This document shows, piece by piece, positions 8,488 to 15,900 of a stretch of 64,000 nt of DNA. Below the pieces are notes generated by a model. It made no database searches. It had not been told where the DNA came from and saw nothing but the letters and a program-made list of their open reading frames with translations. Positions within the stretch are counted from its first letter, which is position 1, and every line of letters starts with the position of its first letter. The stretch comes from Sphingomonadales bacterium (lineage in GTDB: Bacteria > Pseudomonadota > Alphaproteobacteria > Sphingomonadales > Sphingomonadaceae), in the NCBI GenBank assembly GCA_947470185.1, contig CANIRZ010000002.1, forward strand, positions 1 to 64,000. The letters run 5' to 3'. A program made the position numbers and the translations under genes.

Positions 8488-9278
8488 GACAGGATTCGCC
8501 CGGCCCGCTCCGACAAACGTTCCACAGCAGCCTTATGAATCCCCGGCGCGCAGCAGACTAGTCCAAAATCCAGCGGCGCGCGTTTATTATATGTTATAGT
8601 CTGGCCAAGCGCATCCGTTACAACCCCGCCCGCCTCTTGCGCCACCAGATGCGCCGCGGCAATGTCCCATTCATTACCCCAACGCAATGTCGCAACAAGG
8701 TCGGCCCTGTCGCAGGCGACCATCGTCATGCGCATTGCGATGCTATTGGGCTTGTCGACCGTCACCAGATCTAAATCCAAGCGCGGCAAATCGTCGGCCG
8801 GCACTCGTGATCCTGCAAAATCTTGACGTATGCTGCCCGACAGCCGCGCGCCGTTGCATGTCACGCCCTCACCGCTGGCGGCGATCCAGATTTTGTCTTG
8901 CGCAGGTGCCGCCATGACGGCGAACACCGGAAGGCCATCCGCCACCAATGCCACTGACACGCACCAGCCGCTGCGTCCACGGACATAGTCACGCGTTCCG
9001 TCGATTGGGTCGACAAGCCACAGCAAGCGCGCATCGAGCCGTGACGGATCATCGATTGTTTCTTCTGAAAGCCACGCGGCCTCAGGCAATATCGCCCGCA
9101 ACCGCTTTGTAAGCAGCGCGTCGACGGCTATGTCGATGTCGCTTACCGGGTTATCCTTGCTCTTTTCCCACACTTTGGTGTTGGGAGATGCGCCATCGCG
9201 CCAGCTGGCAAAGGCCAATGCCGCTGCCTCCTGTGTGGCGGCAACAACGGCATCTCGGTCAAGCTGGCGCTCAGGCAC
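8478..9278 (-). CDS. Inositol monophosphatase family protein (CysQ / 3'(2'),5'-bisphosphate nucleotidase-like)
   Basis: The 266-residue protein has the metal-binding signatures of the Li-sensitive phosphatase family: 'SEET' (residues 71-74) and 'DPIDGTRDYV' starting at D90, plus a C-terminal 'WDIAAAHLVAQEAGG' motif. Family members remove phosphate from inositol phosphates, from histidinol phosphate or from the sulfur-assimilation by-product PAP. The 'DGTRDYV' form fits the CysQ side best, but the substrate is not certain. It overlaps the upstream pmbA gene by eight bases on the same strand, so the two are co-expressed. Confidence 0.88.
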   Translation of the reverse strand: MPERQLDRDAVVAATQEAAALAFASWRDGASPNTKVWEKSKDNPVSDIDIAVDALLTKRLRAILPEAAWLSEETIDDPSRLDARLLWLVDPIDGTRDYVRGRSGWCVSVALVADGLPVFAVMAAPAQDKIWIAASGEGVTCNGARLSGSIRQDFAGSRVPADDLPRLDLDLVTVDKPNSIAMRMTMVACDRADLVATLRWGNEWDIAAAHLVAQEAGGVVTDALGQTITYNKRAPLDFGLVCCAPGIHKAAVERLSERAGRILSSA

Positions 9279-10617
9279 CTGCGATCATCATGCCGTCGAT
9301 GCGCAGCGTTGGCACATTTGTGCCCCGTGTGAATTCCAAGTCATTGGCTGCTGTCATCGCCGCAAACATATCCTTCAAATTTCCGGCGATCGTGAATTCG
9401 CTTACCGCGCCCGCAATTTCGCCATTGATGATCAGGAAACCCGCTGCGCCTCGGCTATAATCGCCCGTGACGGGGTTTACGCCCTGCCCTGCGAGTTCAT
9501 GCACATAGATACCATGCCTAATGTCGGCGATAAGTTCCGACACGCTAACGCTGCCGCCTTCAAGGTGGACATTGGATGTGCTGACACCGGGAGCGCCGCC
9601 GATGCCGCGGCTGGCATGGCCTGTGGGCTCAAGTCCCAGTTGCCGCGCGGATGCGCTTTCCATCAACCAGCCCGTCAGAACACCGTTTTCGATAATGGAG
9701 CGGCGCGCAGTGGGCAGGCCTTCGCCATCAAAGGCACGCGAGCCAAGCCCGCGCATGCGGTGCGGATCATCAACAATGGAAATGCTGCTGTCGAACAATT
9801 GTGCTCCAAGCGATTCGAGCAGAAAGCTTGTCTTTCGCGCAATCGAAGAGCCGCCGATGCCGCCAAGCAAATGGCCTACAAAAGAGCCGCCGACGCGTGG
9901 GTCAAACACAACTGGCATCTGACCGCTTTTGACTGTGCCGGGGTTCAACCGTTTAACCGCGCGTTCACCAGCGCGAGTGCCAATGTTGAAAGGGCTATCC
10001 AGATCGGCAAGATGGCGCGTGGTCCGCCAGTCATAATCACGCTCCTTGGCATCGCCATCGCCCGAAAGCACGCTTGCGGACATGCCATAGCCTGAGCCGG
10101 ATTTGACTCCGGCAAAGCCATGACTAGTGGCCAATGCAAAGATGGAGCGTCCAGCACTTGCGCCTGCGCCTTCACTGTTGGTTACGCCGGGTACGGCGCG
10201 CGCGACGTTTTCGCATTCGAGCGCAGCAGCACGCAGCAGGGCGGGATCGGGATCAAGGCCATCATCCCCATCAAAATCTGGAACGGCGCCTTTCAGCAAT
10301 CGATCCTGCGGCGCAAGGCCCGCATATTGATCCTCCGGTGCTTCTTTCGCCATGTCTATGGCACGCGTCACGAGCCCTGCAAGAATGTCAGGGTTCATGT
10401 TGGACGAAGAAATGGTGGCTGACCGTTGGCCGACAAAAACGCGCAAGCCGATATCTTCACCTTCGGAGCGCGCGACATCTTCCAACTGGCCAAGCCGCAC
10501 TTGGACCTCAGTGGATGCATCGCATACATAGACCGCATCAGCGGCGTCAGCGCCGGCCTTTATGGCTTGGGAAACGAGATTGTGTGCGCGATCAAGCGCT
10601 TCTTGTGGGTTCAGCAT
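9271..10617 (-). CDS. pmbA: TldD/PmbA (TldE) family metalloprotease subunit
   Basis: This 448-residue protein matches PmbA (TldE), the partner subunit of the TldD/TldE protease that matures ribosomally made peptides such as microcin B17 and degrades CcdA. Recognisable features are the N-terminal 'ADAADAVYV' strand and the C-terminal glycine-rich region with 'TGDYSRGAAGFLIINGEI' and 'AGNLKDMF'. It lacks the HExxxH metal site of TldD, as PmbA should. No tldD gene is in this window. It is followed directly, with an eight-base overlap, by the CysQ-like gene. Confidence 0.9.
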   Translation of the reverse strand: MLNPQEALDRAHNLVSQAIKAGADAADAVYVCDASTEVQVRLGQLEDVARSEGEDIGLRVFVGQRSATISSSNMNPDILAGLVTRAIDMAKEAPEDQYAGLAPQDRLLKGAVPDFDGDDGLDPDPALLRAAALECENVARAVPGVTNSEGAGASAGRSIFALATSHGFAGVKSGSGYGMSASVLSGDGDAKERDYDWRTTRHLADLDSPFNIGTRAGERAVKRLNPGTVKSGQMPVVFDPRVGGSFVGHLLGGIGGSSIARKTSFLLESLGAQLFDSSISIVDDPHRMRGLGSRAFDGEGLPTARRSIIENGVLTGWLMESASARQLGLEPTGHASRGIGGAPGVSTSNVHLEGGSVSVSELIADIRHGIYVHELAGQGVNPVTGDYSRGAAGFLIINGEIAGAVSEFTIAGNLKDMFAAMTAANDLEFTRGTNVPTLRIDGMMIAGA

Positions 10618-10662
10618 TCCCCCGCTTAGGCGCGGGCAATTACAGCGTCAATCGAGCCGCAG

Positions 10663-11010
10663 TCAAAAAACGGTGAACAGTACCGCCAATACAGCAGGAA
10701 TGGCAATCGCCGCGCCCCACAGTTTCAACCGATCTGCATAATAGCGAGTTTCAAGCCCATCACCTGGACACGCATTGGCATTGAGCGCCTGCCAGCGCCG
10801 TTCCAAATTACGGCAAAGTGGAATGACCGCGCCGACAAACAAGACCAAGACAAAATAAGGGAAAATAGATGTGCCGTTTGATTCTATGGTCGGCGTCACC
10901 AAAAATATCAGCATTAAAGTGTATACGACCAAAGCAAAGGCGACGTGGTCGGACATTCGTTTCGAATAGCTTTTATATGCGCGCATATACGCTGTTTCGG
11001 CTTTTGCCAT
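10663..11010 (-). CDS. Small conserved membrane protein, 115 aa
   Basis: The protein is not one I can name. It has three predicted membrane helices, around residues 22-40, 48-62 and 98-114, and a charged N-terminus. A good ribosome binding site (AGGAGAGAG) sits just before the ATG, which supports a real gene. It ends 45 bp before the pmbA start on the same strand. There are no catalytic motifs; a structural or stress-related inner-membrane role cannot be separated from other possibilities. Confidence 0.7.
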   Translation of the reverse strand: MAKAETAYMRAYKSYSKRMSDHVAFALVVYTLMLIFLVTPTIESNGTSIFPYFVLVLFVGAVIPLCRNLERRWQALNANACPGDGLETRYYADRLKLWGAAIAIPAVLAVLFTVF

Positions 11011-11080
11011 TTTCTCTCTCCTCTATCCCGTCACAAGACTGTCACTTTCAGGAAGAGGTTTCAAGCAAATTTATTAGGCG

Positions 11081-11719
11081 TCAGGGAAGGCCCAGAATCT
11101 TGTGGTTTTGTAAGGATAAGCACCATTTTGGGCGCTCCATTACGAAGCGCGTCGCTGCCGATATGCTGGCTTCATTCAACGCCGCATCACCCATATCCAT
11201 GGGCTGGATGAGGAAATGGGCAAACTGCCATTGTTCCATGGCATCAATGTCGCTGGTGCGCTGCGGCCAGACAAGCTTCAGCTCGTCGCCGACATGCTGC
11301 ATAACCTCCGACCCTGCCTTGGGGCTGATACATATCCAATCAATACCGGGATGCACCGATATCGTGCCGTTGCTTTCAATCGCGATTTGAAAGCCTGCCG
11401 CATGCAACGCGTCGACGATAGCATCATCGACCTGCAACATTGGTTCGCCGCCGGTAATTACGACATAGCGGTTGGCGGTGCCATCGCCCCACAACGCGGC
11501 AACCTTCGCCGCCAATGTATCAGCATCATAGCGCCCACCATTTTCGCCATTCGTGCCAACAAAATCGGTGTCGCAAAACTGGCAGATGGCGGTGGCGCGA
11601 TCCACCTCGCGCCCCGACCAAAGATTGCAGCCGGAAAAGCGCAAGAAAACCGCACGGCGGCCCGCATGGACACCTTCGCCCTGTAACGTCAGGAAAATCT
11701 CTTTGACGGCATAACTCAT
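11081..11719 (-). CDS. queE: 7-carboxy-7-deazaguanine synthase
   Basis: QueE is a radical-SAM enzyme that contracts 6-carboxytetrahydropterin to 7-carboxy-7-deazaguanine in queuosine biosynthesis. The 212-residue protein starts with the typical 'EIFLTLQGEGVHAG' and has the unusual CX14CX2C cluster motif of the family (C31, C46, C49) in place of the standard CX3CX2C. 'VVITGGEP' is the SAM-binding GGE motif. Its ATG overlaps the stop of queC (ATGA), so the two pathway genes are co-translated. queD is not in the window. Confidence 0.95.
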   Translation of the reverse strand: MSYAVKEIFLTLQGEGVHAGRRAVFLRFSGCNLWSGREVDRATAICQFCDTDFVGTNGENGGRYDADTLAAKVAALWGDGTANRYVVITGGEPMLQVDDAIVDALHAAGFQIAIESNGTISVHPGIDWICISPKAGSEVMQHVGDELKLVWPQRTSDIDAMEQWQFAHFLIQPMDMGDAALNEASISAATRFVMERPKWCLSLQNHKILGLP

Positions 11720-12399
11720 GCGTAAATGGTCGGGTCAGGCAGGCCGGCATCGGCAAAGCCCTTGGCACGCAGGCGGCAGGCATCGCATTGACCACAGGCT
11801 TTGGTATCTGGGCTTGGATCATAGCAGGACCAACTCATGCCAGCGTCCAGCCCAAGGCGCGCAGCTTCACGGGCGATGTCGGCCTTACTCATATCCAGCA
11901 AGGGCGTGTGCACGGTAAAATGGTCACCTTCGACGCCCGCTTTGGTGGCAAGATTGGCGGTCGCCTCAAACGCACGGATGAACGCCGGGCGACAATCGGG
12001 ATAGCCCGAATAATCCAGCGCATTGACCCCAATCCAAAGATCGCGGGCATCGCGCGCTTCGGCCAGGCCAAGGCATAAGGACAGGAATATCGTGTTGCGT
12101 GCAGGCACATATGTTACCGGAATCGCTCCGGACTCAACGCCTTCCTTGGGTACATCAATATCCGCCGTCAGCGCCGACCCGCCAAAGCGCGTCAGGTCCA
12201 GCGGCAGAATGATATGCTCCTTGGCCTCCAAATGCGCGGCAATACGCGCCGCGCTGTCCAGCTCGACTCGGTGACGCTGGTTGTAATCGATGGTGAGCGC
12301 AATCAGGTCGTAGCCAGCCTCACGCGCCAATCCGGCCACGACCATGGAGTCGAGACCACCGGACAAAAGGACGATTGCGGATTTGGTGTGCATTGTCAT
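11716..12399 (-). CDS. queC: 7-cyano-7-deazaguanine synthase
   Basis: QueC converts 7-carboxy-7-deazaguanine to preQ0 with ATP and ammonia. It has the PP-loop ATPase motif 'LLSGGLDS' near the N-terminus and the C-terminal zinc site of four cysteines ('CYDPSPDTKACGQCDAC'). The frame is open 18 codons upstream, to 12453, but I chose the ATG at 12399 (or the one two codons later, 12393) because the family begins just before the PP-loop and a G-rich stretch precedes it. It overlaps queE by four bases. I saw no preQ1 riboswitch upstream. Confidence 0.93.
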   Translation of the reverse strand: MTMHTKSAIVLLSGGLDSMVVAGLAREAGYDLIALTIDYNQRHRVELDSAARIAAHLEAKEHIILPLDLTRFGGSALTADIDVPKEGVESGAIPVTYVPARNTIFLSLCLGLAEARDARDLWIGVNALDYSGYPDCRPAFIRAFEATANLATKAGVEGDHFTVHTPLLDMSKADIAREAARLGLDAGMSWSCYDPSPDTKACGQCDACRLRAKGFADAGLPDPTIYA

Positions 12400-12453
12400 G
12401 CCGCCCCCATAGACCTTCGCACCGCGCAATGTCGAGACACCGCCCACGCGCAT

Positions 12454-12920
12454 ATCGTTTCAATACATCGAATGCGCTCGGGGCGAACAGACGTTAGCAA
12501 AGAGAGGAAAATGGTGCACCGTGGAGAATGTATCTGATAACACGTATACTATTGATATTGTGTCGTAGATTCGTCTTGCGAAATGAGGGCTTTCACATGA
12601 TTGCAGAAGCCGCGCTAGCGGCTGTTTGGTGGTGACCTTGATGTGGCTATTCTCTTTTGGGAAAAAACTCTTTCGCTCGCGACACCAAATGCGAAATGGA
12701 AAGGCCGCATTTGGTGTCGCAATTAAACGATGTGAAAGCGTTGCAGATAGAATCCGCGCAGGCACAATAAAAAATCGCATTCCGTAAAAAATAGATCGGC
12801 AGCCGAAGGTCGGAAATATGTAAGCTTGGGCTTTAATCCTTGGATATTGACGATATTCGGAGTGATCATTGCAGGGTTATTCGCATTCCAGTCGCGCATT
12901 TGTATCGACTTGTGTGAACC
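12454..12920. other. Intergenic region without convincing gene
   Basis: This stretch between the queC promoter side and the tpsA 3' end is more AT-rich than its surroundings. A minus-strand frame of 106 codons lies at 12460-12780, but it lacks a ribosome binding site and recognisable protein character, and I do not call it. The region holds a strong 15-bp inverted repeat (listed separately) and a short AGCCGC/GCGGCT stem near 12606-12621. No terminator with a T-run follows tpsA. Confidence 0.5.
12679..12720. repeat. Perfect 15-bp inverted repeat with 12-bp loop
   Basis: The left arm (12679-12693, GCGACACCAAATGCG) is the exact reverse complement of the right arm (12706-12720). Read on the minus strand, a T6 run follows the stem after about a dozen bases, too far for a standard terminator. 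It could be a transcription barrier, a protein-binding site or the trace of a small palindromic element. It is the only strong structure in this intergenic region. Confidence 0.7.
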
Positions 12921-15900
12921 CTACATCGTAAGTCCGAGCATCGAATAACGCGGGGTGCTTATGCTCTTAAGAGCGGGCGCCGGTGCCGCGCGCGTAGCCA
13001 TGAAAATTTCTGGACTGAGCTGTTCAAGGGCTCCCTTCGTTTGCGAGACCGCTGTAGTGATCTCAGTCGGCCCAGACGCCAACTGCAAGATGGGGTCGCT
13101 TTTATCCGCAGGGTCGGCTGGTGTAGGGTCGGGCTGGGTGGCAACCGGAGAAGGCGGGCTGCTCTCGACCCGTTGGGCTGCAACCGCCACGACGACCACT
13201 GGAGGCGGGGCGCTGGCAACTGCTGGGGGCGCTTCTACTGTTGGAGGGGCAGGCTGACTGGGGGCAGGAGGTACGGCGACCGCTGGTGGTGGGGCGGCTG
13301 GTGCTGGGGCGGCTGGCGCTGGTGCGGGTTCTGGCGCTGGTGCTGGTGCTGGTGCTGGCGCGGTTGGCTCTGGTGCGGGTGCGGGTGCTGGTGCTGGTGT
13401 GGGTTCCGGCCCTGGTGCTGGCGCGGCTGGTGCGGCAGTTGGAGCTGGCGTTGGTGTTGCGGCTGGTGTTGGTGCTGCAACTGGCGTGGGCGCCTTTGGC
13501 GCCGGTGCTGCAACTGGCGTAACTGGCGCGGGCGCCTTTGGCGCTGTAATGCTGCTGGTCACGGAGGCTACAACTGAGGCGACCGACGGGTTGATGACCA
13601 GATCTGCGCCGGTGTAATTGATGTTATAGTTTTTGCCGGCTGATAGCGTGCCCAGACCTATGGCATAGCGCCCCGCATCGGTACCAGAGGCGCGGGTGAG
13701 ACTGCCGGTGAGCAGGCTGGCACTGTCGGTGCCGACAAAGCCGCGGCTGGTGAAGGTCAGCGCCGGGATTGCGGTGCCATACACGATGCTCAACGCATCG
13801 GCGATGATCGCCAGCGTTGCCGGCGTGATGCTGCCGATGTTACCGGTTGCTGTTGTTGGCAGGACATAGTTGGAGAGGCGTGTCGCGCCATTGGCGGTTA
13901 AATCACCTGACTGCAGCGAGACAGTGACTGCTTTGGCTGTACCGACATCCTTGCTGTCATAGATGCCTTGCGTGCGGGTAACGCTCGCACCTTCGCCGTC
14001 GGCAAAGCCGGCCAGAACATAGTTGTTCGCGGCCAGTGTGGCAGCAGTGGTGCCGTCATAAATGCGGGTGATATTGCCCGTAAGCGCCGCAGAAAGTGCC
14101 CGCTGGTTGATGACCAGATCTGCGCCGGTGTAATTGATGTTATAGTTTTTGCCGGCTGATAGCGTGCCCAGACCTATGGCATAGCGCCCCGCATCGGTAC
14201 CAGAGGCGCGGGTGAGACTGCCGGTGAGCAGGCTGGCGCTGTCGGTGCCGACAAAGCCGCGGCTGGTGAAGGTCAGCGCCGGGATTGCGGTGCCATACAC
14301 GATGCTCAACGCATCGGCGATGATCGCCAGCGTTGCCGGCGTGATGCTGCCGATGGCCGTGACCTGGCTAGGGTTGAAACGATATCCGAAAACGGGTTTG
14401 CCGCTGCTGTCTGTCGTTGTGATGGCGAGGTTGGGGAATGAGATTGCGTGGGTTCCAGCATCTGCACTGGCGAAGCTTCCGGTGACGTTGCTGACGGCGA
14501 ACTGGTCGTTGGAAACCAGCCCATTGCCAACGAATGCAATCGAGCCGGTCGGAATTGCGGTCGAGCCGTCGTAGATTTTCGTGATGCTTCCGGTGACTGA
14601 CAAGGACAGAGAAGGCTGCAAACTATAAGCGAGCCCATTGCCGATTGGCAGCACCGGCAGCGGTGCACTTCCCAGTGCCTGCTCCTGAGTTACGCCATAT
14701 GCACGGAAATCGTGCAGCAACCCGCCGGTTACATCCGGGGTGTCACCGCCGAACGGATTGGTGTTGCCACTCCAGATCGACCAGCGTGATCCGGTTTTTA
14801 GCGGTGCAACATCGGTGGCAGAGTTAACGAACCGTCTCGCGCCGGCAATCTTTATGTCGCCGGCGCTTGCGAATGTAGCGCCAGGCCCGAGTGTCAAAGT
14901 CTTGGCCGAATAGCTTGTAAATGTTGCCAGTCTCGCCGATCCCCCAATTGCAGCGTTGAGGGTGATATCGCTGTCGCCTTTTATGGTCAGACCGTAGTTG
15001 CCGTTGATCGTCCCACGCATCGTCAGGCGGCCCACTGCTTCGATCCGAGAATTTCCAGCCAGCGCAATTGGCTGAACAATCTCGATGTCTTGTGGCGCGG
15101 CCAAGCGCAAGATCGTTTCACCATTGCTGTTGCTATCGCCCAACGTCAGGAGGCCGTTTCCGAGGTTGCCGGTTGGTGCGACCATCAATGTTCCGTTCCG
15201 GAATGTAATCGCACCCAGGCCAACATTGTCGCCGAACAAGCCCAACTGACCAATACCTGACTTGGTCAGCGATGCCGCGACTATGGCGCCGTTGATTTTG
15301 CTTTCCCTACCGAGTGTCCCAGCCAGTGCCACGTCAAGTTGCCCCGTTTGACCAAGATTGATGGATCCGGCGTTCAGATCTGCAGCGTTAACCCTTAGAT
15401 TGACGGGCGTAGATCCGCCCGCATCGCGGCTGATGCCGCCTGTTACGACAACGGAGCCCTTCGAAATGAGGGCACTATTACCACCAAGTTTGACGTTGCC
15501 GTTGATAAGGATGGATGCCGCATTTCCAGCCTGAGCCGTTTCGCCGGTGTCGATCGTCCCTGCAAGTTTGACGCTGCCAGAGCCATTCTGGTTGCTGTCG
15601 GATTGCAGTGCGACGGACAGGCCAGATTGCGCCGTGATGTTAACTCCACTTGCGATTACCACATCGCCGGTGGCGCCAAGCGACAATTTTGTAAGAGGGC
15701 CCGCGCTTTTATTGTTGAACGCATAGATCGTCACATTTCCATCAACTGCCGTGGATGCACCAGTTGTTGTGGTTCCACCACCTGTTGCAGTTCCACCAGT
15801 AATTGCTGTTCCGCCAGTAGTTGCGGACGTTGGGCTTTGCGCGCGTAGCGTCACATTTGTTCCACTATTGAGCCATGATTCGACTTGGGATGCCAGAATT

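Noticed and set aside
9130-10095. 321-codon plus-strand open frame
   Set aside because: It lies opposite the well-supported pmbA and CysQ-like genes and has no family features; a shadow frame.
12394-12480. preQ1 riboswitch before queC
   Set aside because: No H-type pseudoknot or typical aptamer sequence is visible upstream of the start.
12460-12780. 106-codon minus-strand frame between queC and tpsA
   Set aside because: No ribosome binding site, no recognisable domain and it spans the perfect inverted repeat.
13130-13550. CRISPR array
   Set aside because: The repeats are in-frame Pro/Ala codons of variable spacing inside tpsA, without spacers or cas genes.
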